Shown piece by piece: positions 8,575-16,855 of a stretch of DNA of 64,000 nt. The translations under genes and the position numbers were made by a program. The notes below the pieces were generated by a model. It saw only the letters and a list, made by a program, of their open reading frames with translations. It did not search any database and was not told where the DNA came from. The stretch is from Oligoflexia bacterium. Lineage in GTDB: Bacteria > Bdellovibrionota > Bdellovibrionia > Bdellovibrionales > Bdellovibrionaceae. The stretch covers positions 1 to 64,000 of the forward strand of contig BOLD01000004.1 in assembly GCA_016861345.1 (NCBI GenBank), in the 5' to 3' direction. Numbering within the stretch: position 1 is the stretch's first letter; each line of letters starts with the position of its first letter.

Positions 8575-9381
8575 ATGAAAAGACGACCTTGGATATTAGT
8601 TCTTCTGGCGGTTATTCATATTCTGGCTCCGATCGGAAATCAGATCGTGAATGCACTTTTTGCATATTCGCCATTTTGGTACTACTTGAAGGTCGCCTTT
8701 CAGCCCCACAACGTGGCCCGACACTGGTTTGAATATGTGGCTCCAGTTGTCGCCGGCATCTCTATATATATTTGTCGTCGCTGGAGCTTTGTCGTCTACC
8801 TTCTGACAATTTCAGCTCTGTTTATCTATAGCTATTTTGGATATGTCGAACGGCCCACCACTCGAGTCGCGATCGAGCTGATTGTTGTCTACGTTCTTGA
8901 TGTGATCGTGATTGCTTATTTTCTTCTGCCGGCAGTTCGACAAGTGTACTTCAATCCCAGATTGCGCTGGTGGGAAACACATCGACGATACCGTGCCGAT
9001 ATCAAAACCAATTATTCAGGACTCGGTGGCTCTTACGAAGGCCTTATTGCCAACGCTTCGCTCGGTGGTTTGTTTATTAAATCAAATCATATGCCAGAGG
9101 ATCGCACAGAAATTGAAATTGAGTTTTCATACCATGGTACAGACTACCAGTTTCTTGGCACGGTCGTCAGCCACGGCCAGCAAGATCGTATGGGTTTTGG
9201 CGTACAGTTAAAGCATAATCGCGAGACCATCCGCCTTGCGAAGAAATTTATTCGCGCACTTCATACATCAGGAAACCTGCTCACTGAGCGAGAGCCCGGC
9301 CCCGATGATGGGTTTCTTTCTTGGGTAAAAACTCTGGTCACCACCGGACGCGGAGCTCTTCCTGAAGTGAAGAAAAAATAA
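8575..9381 (+). CDS. Membrane protein with C-terminal PilZ domain
   Basis: The 268-residue product has about four hydrophobic helices in residues 1-120 and a cytoplasmic PilZ-like domain from about 135 to 235. The PilZ signature NASLGG (N160, S162, G165) is present. The upstream arginine motif reads HRRYR (R137, R138, R140), an RxxR rather than the canonical RxxxR, so c-di-GMP binding is possible but not certain. PilZ proteins link c-di-GMP to motility or envelope functions. The gene follows the metalloprotease-like gene by 3 bases and so is probably cotranscribed. It abuts the stop of the convergent LTA-synthase-like gene. Confidence 0.75.
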   Translation: MKRRPWILVLLAVIHILAPIGNQIVNALFAYSPFWYYLKVAFQPHNVARHWFEYVAPVVAGISIYICRRWSFVVYLLTISALFIYSYFGYVERPTTRVAIELIVVYVLDVIVIAYFLLPAVRQVYFNPRLRWWETHRRYRADIKTNYSGLGGSYEGLIANASLGGLFIKSNHMPEDRTEIEIEFSYHGTDYQFLGTVVSHGQQDRMGFGVQLKHNRETIRLAKKFIRALHTSGNLLTEREPGPDDGFLSWVKTLVTTGRGALPEVKKK

Positions 9382-9981
9382 TTACCGTCTTTTTCGAAGT
9401 GCTTGGTCAAAAGCGTAGGCGCTATTAATTGCAAGAATATTAATTTTTGGATTTGTTGAGATCTCCGCGTGTCGCAAGTCCAAGTGATGCTGGCCCAGTG
9501 TTCCACGCATAGACAATGCCGCAATAAAGATAGCAACCAGGTTTTTTTTCCATGTAAAGCTTGATTTGACCCGCTCACGTTTAAAATAAAAATAAATCAA
9601 AAATGGTAAGACATTGATTGCCGCAGGAGCCGATATCAATACATTCATTAGGTCAGGCCACTGAAAGTATTGATTCAGACGATCCCCCGTCTCTGAAAAA
9701 TAGGCATGGTCCATGATTCCAACAACCACCAACAATAGTGAAAGCCACAAGAAGTATGCGCGCAAATAATCCTGCACTCTTGATGTTGTTAGAAAGAAAA
9801 CAACAGGGACATTACAGTACCCGATCACCATCAGATCAAATCTTAGCCCCACCAGCAGAGCCCAAAAAACTTCGGACAATGGGGCCCCTTGAAATTGAGG
9901 GCCAAATTGCAAATAGAAAAAAAGGCGCTGAAAAAACAAGGCTAAAATCAAAAAAAGATTTCCGCGAATCCAATTCCTCAT
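9382..9981 (-). CDS. Truncated LTA synthase/sulfatase-family membrane protein (catalytic domain missing)
   Basis: The 199 residues match the N-terminal membrane part of LTA-synthase or phosphoglycerol-transferase family proteins: about five hydrophobic helices, the GLRFDLMVIGY segment, and the periplasmic linker RGTLGQHHLDLRHAEIS...ILAINSAYAFDQAL. In full-length proteins (about 600 residues) the sulfatase-fold catalytic domain follows here. Instead the frame stops at once and abuts the convergent PilZ gene. The product therefore lacks the active site. It is either a remnant after a deletion or a retained membrane-only protein. It starts 12 bases after the flagellin stop, without a clear SD. 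Confidence 0.65.
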   Translation of the reverse strand: MRNWIRGNLFLILALFFQRLFFYLQFGPQFQGAPLSEVFWALLVGLRFDLMVIGYCNVPVVFFLTTSRVQDYLRAYFLWLSLLLVVVGIMDHAYFSETGDRLNQYFQWPDLMNVLISAPAAINVLPFLIYFYFKRERVKSSFTWKKNLVAIFIAALSMRGTLGQHHLDLRHAEISTNPKINILAINSAYAFDQALRKRR

Positions 9982-9993
9982 GACAATGTTACA

Positions 9994-10827
9994 TTAGCCG
10001 ATGAGCTTAAGTGCGGCCATGTTATTCTGATTGGCCTGGCTCAATGTGGCAGTCGAGGCCTGCATTAAAATATTATTACGAACTACCTCCGAAGAGGCTT
10101 GCGCCACATCCGTATCACGAATTCGGCTATTTGCTGCACTCATATTTTCTTCATACACGCTGAGATTATCCACAGTTGAAACTAATCTATTCTGAAGAGC
10201 TCCAAGATTGGCCCTCATCCCATTCAAGTAAGTTTGAGCATTATCCACCAAATCAAGCGTGTTCGCGGCATCTTCTTTGGTGATAAAGTTCACTCCATCT
10301 AGCCCAAGGGCGTCTAATGTCGCAACCGTTTCACCAGCCTTAAACTGAATTCGATCCTCTTCGGCGTTATTGTTAATACCAACTTGAAAATCAAATACCG
10401 GAGCAGAGCCGTCTAATAATTTCGAGGAGTTAAATTTTGTCGAGTCCGCAATTCGTTGAATTTCTGACTTTAACTGCTGAATTTCGAAATCAATAAAATA
10501 TCTCTCTTCACCACCAACAGTTTCTGAGGCAGCACGAATTCCCAATTCACGCATACGAACAACGATGTTTCCAATTTCCTGCAGGCCACCCTCGGCAACT
10601 TGAACCATGGAAATACCATCATTCGCATTTCGATTGGCCTGCTGAGCAGAACGAATACTGCCCTTTAGTCTTTCTGAAATTGCCAAGCCAGCAGCATCAT
10701 CGGCAGCGACATTGATTCGGTTGCCACTCGACATTTGAGCCATGCTTCTCTGAGCTGCACGCTGAGTTCCACTCAGATTTCTCTGAGCATTGATGCTTGA
10801 AATGTTGGTTGATACTCGCATTCCCAT
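9994..10827 (-). CDS. fliC: Flagellin
   Basis: The 277-residue product has both conserved flagellin ends: the N-terminal D0/D1 helices (MRVSTNISSINAQRNLSG, SSGNRINVAADDAAGLAISE) and the C-terminal D1/D0 (SRIRDTDVAQASSEVVRNNI, QANQNNMAALKLIG). The variable middle is short, giving a compact flagellin like those of Bdellovibrio, which has several flagellin copies. It polymerises into the filament after export by the flagellar type III system. Two ATGs (10827 and 10821) are possible starts and neither has an SD. A sigma-28-like promoter lies immediately upstream. No other flagellar gene is in the window. Confidence 0.93.
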   Translation of the reverse strand: MGMRVSTNISSINAQRNLSGTQRAAQRSMAQMSSGNRINVAADDAAGLAISERLKGSIRSAQQANRNANDGISMVQVAEGGLQEIGNIVVRMRELGIRAASETVGGEERYFIDFEIQQLKSEIQRIADSTKFNSSKLLDGSAPVFDFQVGINNNAEEDRIQFKAGETVATLDALGLDGVNFITKEDAANTLDLVDNAQTYLNGMRANLGALQNRLVSTVDNLSVYEENMSAANSRIRDTDVAQASSEVVRNNILMQASTATLSQANQNNMAALKLIG

Positions 10828-10834
10828 GACGCAA

Positions 10835-10860
10835 TTATCGGGTCTTGCGTCAAATATTTA
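10835..10860 (-). promoter_or_regulatory. Putative sigma-28 (FliA) promoter of flagellin gene
   Basis: On the reverse strand TAAA (10860-10857) is followed after 14 bases by CCCGATAA (10842-10835). This is close to the flagellar consensus TAAA-N15-GCCGATAA. The -10 element ends only 7 bases before the first flagellin ATG, so the transcript would start at or next to that codon. Confidence 0.55.
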
Positions 10861-10935
10861 ACGCGACAAGAGTCGAAAGAAGGTCGGGATTTTAAGGATT
10901 TAAGTCTTGCTGAGGTGTTCAAATAAACCAAGAGA

Positions 10936-11011
10936 TGGTGGCTCGAGACGGAATTGAACCGCCGACACACGGATTTTCAGTCCGCTGCTCTACCAACTGA
11001 GCTACCGAGCC
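10936..11011 (-). tRNA. tRNA-Phe (GAA)
   Basis: The 76-base gene reads GGCTCGG at the 5' end. It has a D-loop region AGCTCAGTTGGTAGAGC, anticodon loop CTGAAAA with anticodon GAA (complement of 10976-10978), T-arm GGTTCAATTCC and an encoded CCA. The acceptor stem pairs over seven positions with one G-T wobble. It lies 34 bases downstream of the gamma-synthase/lyase gene on the same strand with no terminator between, so it may be read through from that operon. Confidence 0.96.
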
Positions 11012-11045
11012 ACTTTGGTCAAAATCGAAGACCGAATAGTTACAA

Positions 11046-12215
11046 TTATATCTTCACCTGGTCAAAGGCATTTTTTAGATCTCGCAGAAGATCCTCAATA
11101 TCTTCGACTCCAACACTTAGACGGATTAGTCCATCATCAATTCCCAGGGCCTTTCGGGTTTCCGCCGGCACGCTGGCATGTGTCATGATGGCCGGATGCT
11201 CAATCAAGGACTCTACTCCGCCCAAGCTTTCGGCAAGAGCAAAAACATTCACGTTTTCCAGCAATGCTCGGGCCGCACTCAGGCCCCCTTTAATATAGAA
11301 AGTAATCATTCCACCAAATCCCAACATTTGTGATTGGGCTAACTCATGTTGCGGATGCGAAGGAAGCCCTGGATAAATAACTTTTTCAACTTTGGGATGA
11401 TTGGATAAGAATTCAGCGATTTGTTTCGCGTTGGATTCATGAGCTTCCATTCGAAGAGGAAGGGTCTTTAAGCTTCTTAAGCACATGAAAGCATCAAAGG
11501 CCGACATGATTCCACCCATGGAATTACTTAAAAATGCCAGTTTTTCAGCTATTTCTTTTGATTTTGTGACGGCGACCCCGCCGACCACGTCACTGTGGCC
11601 GCCGATATATTTTGTGGCCGAATGAACTACGATATCCGCGCCCAATGTCAGTGGTCGCTGGAAATAAGGACTCATAAACGTGTTGTCAGTGACAACAAGA
11701 ATGCCTTTTTTCTTGGCCTCTTCACTGATTTTTTTAATATCCACAAGTTTGAGCGTTGGATTTGTTGGAGTTTCTAACCACACCATCTTTGTGTTGGACT
11801 TAATAGCTTTTGAAAAATTCTCAGTCTTTGTCAGGTCAACATAAGAAAACTCAAGCCCATCATTTTTAAGCACTTTATCAAAAAGACGGAAAGTTCCACC
11901 ATACATGTCATCCATGGCAATGACATGATCGCCGGCCTTTAACATATGAAGAATTGTCGTCGTCGCCGAACACCCAGAGGCAAACGCAAATCCGAAATTT
12001 CCCTCTTCAAGGCTCGCCATACAATTTTCAAAAGCTTTTCTTGTGGGGTTGTGTGTACGGCTGTATTCCCATCCCTTGTGAACTCCGGGGGACTCTTGCA
12101 CATAAGTCGATGTTAAATAGACAGGGGTCATAATCGCCCCCGTCGTTGGATCAGGCTGCTGGCCCGCATGAATTGCTCGAGTCGAAAAACCAAATTCATT
12201 GTTCATTTTTTTCAT
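11046..12215 (-). CDS. Cystathionine gamma-synthase/gamma-lyase (PLP enzyme)
   Basis: This 389-residue enzyme of the Cys/Met-metabolism PLP family has the PLP-binding Lys202 in HSATKYIGGHSD, the cofactor-contacting Asp177 (VVTDNTF) and the YSRTHNPTR motif. It follows the cystathionine beta-synthase gene by 12 bases, with an SD (AAAGGAAAAG) inside the gap. Paired with that enzyme it most likely cleaves cystathionine to cysteine (reverse transsulfuration). Sequence alone does not separate gamma-lyase from gamma-synthase, so no symbol is given. The start could also be Met4. Confidence 0.88.
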   Translation of the reverse strand: MKKMNNEFGFSTRAIHAGQQPDPTTGAIMTPVYLTSTYVQESPGVHKGWEYSRTHNPTRKAFENCMASLEEGNFGFAFASGCSATTTILHMLKAGDHVIAMDDMYGGTFRLFDKVLKNDGLEFSYVDLTKTENFSKAIKSNTKMVWLETPTNPTLKLVDIKKISEEAKKKGILVVTDNTFMSPYFQRPLTLGADIVVHSATKYIGGHSDVVGGVAVTKSKEIAEKLAFLSNSMGGIMSAFDAFMCLRSLKTLPLRMEAHESNAKQIAEFLSNHPKVEKVIYPGLPSHPQHELAQSQMLGFGGMITFYIKGGLSAARALLENVNVFALAESLGGVESLIEHPAIMTHASVPAETRKALGIDDGLIRLSVGVEDIEDLLRDLKNAFDQVKI

Positions 12216-12227
12216 TTTCTTTTCCTT

Positions 12228-13610
12228 TTAGTTCAATTCGCTCATGTCGCCCATAAACTGAAGCAAATCGATTTTCGAAATAATGTGTAACTTTGTTCCA
12301 TCTTTCACAAGCGCCACATAGCCTTTTAAGAGGTGATCGTTCAGTGCTGCCAAATCATCTGTTTTATTGACGTAAACAATTGATCCCTTCACCAGGTGAA
12401 TAATGGGTTCTGTTGGTTTCAAGCTTCCCCTGACGAGAGGTTCAAGAATGTCGGTTTCATCTAAAATTCCAACAATCTGGCCGTTCGAGTAAACGGGCAC
12501 TTGAGAAATTCCCGCTTTTTTCAGCTTTGTTACCACCTGAATGACAGATTCTCCCACATCAGCAGTAATCAATTCATCGTGGCCTTCGCGGCTCTCAATC
12601 AAATCACCCACCGTTTTTGATTTCAATGGGGACGGCAAGAATCCATTTTCACGCATCCATGAATCATTAAAGGCCTTACTGAGATATCCACGCCCATTAT
12701 CTGGGAATAAAACGAGAATATTTGAGGGCTTTTCAAGCTTCTTTGACCATTCAATCGCAGCACAAAGTGCCATCGCTGAAGATGGGCCAACGCAAATGCC
12801 CTCTTTCGCAACCAGTTCACGTGTCATCAAAAATGCAGATTTATCATCAACCTGAACCGCACCATCCATCACATTAAAGTGAACGTTGTCAGGAAGCATG
12901 TCTTCACCAACCCCTTCGACTTTGTATGGGTGCGGAGGTGTGATGACTTTTTTATGATAATAAAGATCGTAAAGAATACTTCCCATTGGGTCGGCCAAAA
13001 TCACTTGGATGTTTTTATTTTTTTCTTTGAGATATTTTCCAACTCCTGAAATTGTTCCGCCAGTTCCTGCGCCAGCCACAAAAACATTCAACTTATCACC
13101 CATTTGTTCCCAAATTTCAGGCCCCGTAGTTTTGTAATGGCGCTCGGGATTGTCAGGATTATGGTATTGGTTTGCGTAAAATGAATTGGGAGTGATCTCG
13201 ACTAACTTTTTTGCCACAGAAAGATAGCTTCGTGGATCTTCTGGCTCAACAGCTGTCGGAGTAATGACAACTTTTGCGCCATAAGCCCTAAGGATCGCTC
13301 GCTTTTCTTCACTAATTTTATCAGGCATGACAAAAATTGTTTTATATCCCTTAACTGCCGAGATCATCGCAAGTCCAAGACCCGTATTTCCCGATGTTGC
13401 TTCAATAATTGTCCCGCCCGGCTTTAAGTCACCACGTTTTTCAGCTTCTTCAATAATCGCCGCAGCCACTCGGTCTTTTACGCTGCCACCCGGGTTAAAA
13501 TATTCCATTTTGACCCAAAACGTGTGCTTAGAGTTGTGTGGGATTTTATTCAATTTAATAATGGGCGTATGGCCAATAGATTCTATGATATTTGAATAGA
13601 CACTTTTCAT
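12228..13610 (-). CDS. Cystathionine beta-synthase with tandem CBS domains
   Basis: The 460-residue protein has a fold-type II PLP domain: Lys45 in PGGSVKDR binds PLP, SGNTG is at 73-77, and the GAGTGGT phosphate loop is near 180. Two CBS domains follow from about residue 335 to 455 (VGESVIQVVTKLKKAGISQV and a second copy). This domain order is that of eukaryote-like cystathionine beta-synthase, which condenses serine and homocysteine, while cysteine synthases lack the CBS pair. The CBS domains probably bind an adenosyl ligand as regulator. The start overlaps the preceding small gene by 4 bases (ATGA). Confidence 0.9.
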   Translation of the reverse strand: MKSVYSNIIESIGHTPIIKLNKIPHNSKHTFWVKMEYFNPGGSVKDRVAAAIIEEAEKRGDLKPGGTIIEATSGNTGLGLAMISAVKGYKTIFVMPDKISEEKRAILRAYGAKVVITPTAVEPEDPRSYLSVAKKLVEITPNSFYANQYHNPDNPERHYKTTGPEIWEQMGDKLNVFVAGAGTGGTISGVGKYLKEKNKNIQVILADPMGSILYDLYYHKKVITPPHPYKVEGVGEDMLPDNVHFNVMDGAVQVDDKSAFLMTRELVAKEGICVGPSSAMALCAAIEWSKKLEKPSNILVLFPDNGRGYLSKAFNDSWMRENGFLPSPLKSKTVGDLIESREGHDELITADVGESVIQVVTKLKKAGISQVPVYSNGQIVGILDETDILEPLVRGSLKPTEPIIHLVKGSIVYVNKTDDLAALNDHLLKGYVALVKDGTKLHIISKIDLLQFMGDMSELN

Positions 13611-13834
13611 TTTTCAATATCCTTATTTACTGAAAGTTGAGTGAGCTGCTTATAAAGGGGGCCGACAGCACCAAGAACAGTGCTCATCTGCTCAATCGGA
13701 TCTTTTGTATAATTCATTCCATACTTACTCATCAGCTGCTGAATTATTTGTTGGTCAGGATTTTTTTTCAACATCTCATCAACTAAGACTTCAAGCTCGC
13801 GAGCTTGCAATTTTGATCTATTTAATTGTGCCAT
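13607..13834 (-). CDS. Small conserved-looking cytoplasmic protein of unknown function
   Basis: The 75-residue product (MAQLNRSKLQARELEVLVDE...) is predicted almost all helical, with no signal peptide or membrane segment. An SD-like AAAGGGG lies upstream. Its stop overlaps the ATG of the cystathionine beta-synthase gene (ATGA), so translation of the two is probably coupled. I recognise no family. It separates the Tad-like genes from the transsulfuration genes and could belong to either. Confidence 0.6.
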   Translation of the reverse strand: MAQLNRSKLQARELEVLVDEMLKKNPDQQIIQQLMSKYGMNYTKDPIEQMSTVLGAVGPLYKQLTQLSVNKDIEK

Positions 13835-13894
13835 CTGAGGCCCCTTTCGCTTTTGGGAACCCCACTTTATATTTGGCCACTACGGCCAATCAAG

Positions 13895-14323
13895 CTAAAT
13901 AGAAGCTAAAAGGGACAACACCAGGGGGCCCAAGAGTAGGATCATGAAGGCCGGAAAAACAAACAACACGAGGGGCAACAAAACTTTAAAAGGCAGCTGG
14001 GCCACAAAAGCGTCCAGCTCTGCAGAACAGACCTCATGAATCTCTATTTCCAATATTTTTACCTGCTGAAGAATACTGTCGCCCGCAAGGCCCCGATCAA
14101 CTAATTGCAACACTGCCCGACGATAGGGACTTGAAATTTTAGCAAAAAAATTAGAATCCAGGCGATTTTGATCTCTTAATGACAAAAATTGGCTTAGTTT
14201 TTTTGTAAAATCATCGGAGTGGCACTGCAAATACCGCTGCAAAGCCGCTCTTAAGCTGTCTCCACGTTCAAGACCCAGACGAAGACCAAGGACAAACTTT
14301 AATGTTGGAGCTAAACCTTCCAT
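13895..14323 (-). CDS. TadC-like pilus/secretion membrane protein
   Basis: The 142-residue product has a helical cytoplasmic part and a C-terminal hydrophobic hairpin (LPFKVLLPLVLFVFPAFMIL) that matches the end of TadC and other T2SSF-family proteins. These form the inner-membrane platform of Tad (Flp) pilus machines next to the TadA ATPase. It is shorter than typical TadC (about 300 residues) and so is a half-size version. Its start overlaps the end of the TadB-like gene by 13 bases. No TadA or secretin gene is in the window. Confidence 0.65.
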   Translation of the reverse strand: MEGLAPTLKFVLGLRLGLERGDSLRAALQRYLQCHSDDFTKKLSQFLSLRDQNRLDSNFFAKISSPYRRAVLQLVDRGLAGDSILQQVKILEIEIHEVCSAELDAFVAQLPFKVLLPLVLFVFPAFMILLLGPLVLSLLASI

Positions 14324-15054
14324 TTAAACCTCTTGCCGATGTTCCAAATCATAAAAATTCCGACAAAAAAGAAGAGAAGTGACCCAATCACAACGCCGCT
14401 TGCCAAATTTTTGTCACTAAAACTGTAAAAATGAAAAATCATCATCCCAAAATACATAATTGAGATAAAAATTGCCTGAATTTTTGTTTGAAGTGTCGCC
14501 TGTTTCGATTTTCTTTGGAATTTATCTTCCACTTGATACGCATATCTGTATGCCTTAAGGCGATCAATTGATCGAAATGACGAATTTTCGACATCAGAAA
14601 GCTCATCATACAGTCTTTTCAGCTTTTTTGATGCCAGATGTGGGCTTAAAGGCGTTCGGTAAGCGACTGCAGAAGCCACTTCCGCAAAAATAGATCCTGC
14701 AATCTTATTGGATTCCACTGCTAAAGCCAAAGCCTCTCGAAAGCTGCGCCCCATCTGCATTTGCAGGATGATTTGATCAAAAATTTGAACGATCTGCTTT
14801 TCAAATTTGTGCTGAAAATGAATCTCTTTCAAAAAAATAACAACGAATGGAGCGAATACAATCAAAAATGAGATCAAGACATGAACAAAATAAGAGTTTT
14901 TTGGAAAAAATATTGTCACCAGCAGCAGTGATGACAAAAAAATGACGATCGCGAACGCCTCTTTGCGCGTGAAAAACTTTTTTGAGAACATTTGTCCGAT
15001 GATCCGAACTGCGAACATGAATCCGACAGCCGTCACAACACTTGAACTGGTCAT
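14311..15054 (-). CDS. TadB-like pilus/secretion membrane protein
   Basis: The start at ATG 15054 is chosen because AAGGAGGT lies 5 bases upstream; an ATG 30 bases earlier has no SD. The 247-residue product has N-terminal hydrophobic helices, a cytoplasmic T2SSF-like helical bundle (FDQIILQMQMGRSFREALAL) and two C-terminal membrane helices. This is the layout of TadB, partner of TadC in the platform of Tad pili. It is first in a reverse-strand group with the TadC-like gene. Confidence 0.65.
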   Translation of the reverse strand: MTSSSVVTAVGFMFAVRIIGQMFSKKFFTRKEAFAIVIFLSSLLLVTIFFPKNSYFVHVLISFLIVFAPFVVIFLKEIHFQHKFEKQIVQIFDQIILQMQMGRSFREALALAVESNKIAGSIFAEVASAVAYRTPLSPHLASKKLKRLYDELSDVENSSFRSIDRLKAYRYAYQVEDKFQRKSKQATLQTKIQAIFISIMYFGMMIFHFYSFSDKNLASGVVIGSLLFFFVGIFMIWNIGKRFKWKV

Positions 15055-15223
15055 ATTTGACCTCCTTTCGAAAAAAAAGAGCAAAAAGTGAGCACAAACA
15101 AAAATTTTTTATTGACCATTGTTGTCAGGTTGGGAAAACTTATTGGTAAGAACACTTCTATTAAAGAAGTAACAACAACAACTTTGCATCCTTTACTGGC
15201 TGCAAATCGAGGAGGAGCACACA

Positions 15224-15298
15224 ATGGCTAAGAAGAAAGCTACAAAAAAAGTTGCTAAGAAAAAAGCTACTAAGAAGAAAGCTACTAAGAAGAAGTAG
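15224..15298 (+). CDS. 24-residue lysine-rich (histone H1-like) peptide
   Basis: A short frame of 24 codons has a strong SD (GGAGGAG, 8 bases before ATG) and ends 27 bases before an intrinsic terminator. The product is built from KKKAT repeats (MAKKKATKKVAKKK...). It is made of Lys, Ala and Thr apart from the first Met and one Val. It resembles the C-terminal tails of histone H1-like proteins, suggesting nucleic-acid binding. SD, stop and terminator together argue that it is a real transcript and not a random frame. Confidence 0.65.
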   Translation: MAKKKATKKVAKKKATKKKATKKK

Positions 15299-15325
15299 TT
15301 TTAATTAGTACTGTATAGGTACTTA

Positions 15326-15356
15326 AAAACCCTCGGGAAACCGGGGGTTTTTTTTT
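15326..15356. terminator. Intrinsic terminator (probably bidirectional)
   Basis: A stem formed by AAAACCCTCGG and CCGGGGGTTTT (one T-G wobble) with a GAAA loop is followed by nine T on the forward strand and is flanked by A on the other. It ends the lysine-rich peptide transcript and can also serve the outer-membrane protein gene coming from the right. Confidence 0.85.
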
Positions 15357-15379
15357 GTTTCCCGTCGTTTGAGAACTGA

Positions 15380-16045
15380 TTAGAAGTAATAGATCGAACC
15401 AACGGAACCTGTTGGAGACTGCTCCCAATCGCCGATATTCACGAGAAGAACTATTTCGGCAAAAAGAGAAAGCCCTGCATATTGTCCTTGAAGGTGATTG
15501 TATTGAAGACCCGCGGATGGAGTGAAGATATCCTTCCCAAAACGTCCGGTCTTTTTTTCGTCTTCAGTTAAGAACTTCGATGCAAGGATGTTTGGCGTCG
15601 AAGTTTGAAAAGATTTCTTATCATTGCTTGAGTTATACCATCTTGAATAGCCCAAGGTCGTGTAAGGAGCGATCGTTTTTCCGCCAAAAACATGTTTCCA
15701 CTGCATCGAAAGAGAATTATATCGTGGGCCCCCACCAAAACCGACAACTGCGGCATCATCAACAGCATAGTTCAGCTCTATCATCACCCCGGCCATACCC
15801 ATCTGTCCGGCGGCACTAAAGCCAACTCCGACTCTTCTTTTTGCTCTCATCGCATAAGTGTCTGAATAAGAGCCGCCGGAAAAGACTTCCGAAAGTTTTT
15901 TGCTTTCACTCAGATAAGAGCCCCGTTGAGATTCCACTTTTGTGTGCGGGTTATTCACTTCGACCTCTTCAATTAGGACGGCCTGCTGTGCGAACGCCGT
16001 TGAAGTCATAATTCCGAACAAAATTTGGATCATTGCTTTTTTCAT
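15380..16045 (-). CDS. Predicted outer-membrane beta-barrel protein, last gene of Mla operon
   Basis: The ATG at 16045 is preferred over an upstream in-frame GTG because AGGTGGGG lies 6 bases before it. The 221-residue product has a signal peptide (cleavage after TSTAFAQ) and alternating-polarity strands such as VGVGFSAAGQMGMAGVMIEL, and it ends in Phe (GSIYYF), the usual C-terminal signature of outer-membrane barrels. It starts 16 bases after the MlaD-family gene, so it is in the same operon. A role as the outer-membrane end of the lipid transport route is inferred from position only. Confidence 0.65.
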   Translation of the reverse strand: MKKAMIQILFGIMTSTAFAQQAVLIEEVEVNNPHTKVESQRGSYLSESKKLSEVFSGGSYSDTYAMRAKRRVGVGFSAAGQMGMAGVMIELNYAVDDAAVVGFGGGPRYNSLSMQWKHVFGGKTIAPYTTLGYSRWYNSSNDKKSFQTSTPNILASKFLTEDEKKTGRFGKDIFTPSAGLQYNHLQGQYAGLSLFAEIVLLVNIGDWEQSPTGSVGSIYYF

Positions 16046-16061
16046 GCGTTTCCCCACCTAT

Positions 16062-16838
16062 TTAGAAAATTTTAGCCTTTACGCCCTCTTCTTGTAGAAA
16101 CTTCCTGATCGCAGGACCATCAAGACCCTCAAGTCGGAAAAGCAACTTATGAAGAAGAGCATAAGTATCTTCTGCCTTTTTTGTTCGAAGCTGCCCTGTT
16201 AAATATGCCATGTCATCACTAATCTTCACGGCGTTATCAACCAAACGAGCGACTTCTTTATTTTTTGTCGTTTTATCCAATAAAACCAAAGTTTTATTAA
16301 AATTGGTCACCAAATGATCAAGTTGTGATATGAGATTTGAAACAGAGCCCTGATTTTTCTCAACAAGGTCAATAATTTTCCCAGCCAGGCCATAGCTTTG
16401 TGAAATCAGTTGATCAATTCGAGGGGGATCTTCGCCACGAACAACATCATCATTTTTAAACTCAGGCGCATCCATTGCTCCAGGCGAAATCTCAAGAAAT
16501 TTTTCACCGATCACACCAGCTAAGTTAATAAAGAATTGCGAGTCCTTACGAATGCTCGCCCAAGCCTTCTTTTCAACTTGGATGACCACCTTCAATTTAA
16601 CCTCTTCACCTTTTTCAGTTTTAAAATTCGGACTGAAATCAATTTTCCTCACTTTTCCAACTTTAATGCCCATGACTCGGACCGGGGAGCCCTCTTCTAA
16701 TCCTCCAGCATAGTTGTACATGACATTTAAAGTATTTGAGTTCGAGAACGGGTTAATCAAACCCATTACATAGGCAAAACCAACAACGAGGATCAAAGAT
16801 CCAACAAATAAGATACCAACCTTGGTTTCAATCTTCAT
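16062..16838 (-). CDS. mlaD: MlaD/MCE-domain lipid-transport substrate-binding protein
   Basis: The ATG at 16838 follows GGAG at 5 bases; an upstream GTG overlapping the stop of the previous gene is the alternative. The 258-residue product has one N-terminal membrane helix (VGILFVGSLILVVGFAYVMG), then the MCE domain (MYNYAGGLEEGSPVRVMGIKVG...FEISPGA-like) and a long helical tail. MlaD-type proteins form periplasmic hexameric rings that pass phospholipids between the membranes. It lies in order behind two MlaE permeases. Confidence 0.9.
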   Translation of the reverse strand: MKIETKVGILFVGSLILVVGFAYVMGLINPFSNSNTLNVMYNYAGGLEEGSPVRVMGIKVGKVRKIDFSPNFKTEKGEEVKLKVVIQVEKKAWASIRKDSQFFINLAGVIGEKFLEISPGAMDAPEFKNDDVVRGEDPPRIDQLISQSYGLAGKIIDLVEKNQGSVSNLISQLDHLVTNFNKTLVLLDKTTKNKEVARLVDNAVKISDDMAYLTGQLRTKKAEDTYALLHKLLFRLEGLDGPAIRKFLQEEGVKAKIF

Positions 16839-16855
16839 GCGCGCTCCAAAACTCA

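Noticed and set aside
15224..15298. Short DNA tandem repeat (aagaagaaagctact units) as a CRISPR or satellite
   Set aside because: The repeat is explained by KKKAT codons with SD and terminator; there are no spacers.
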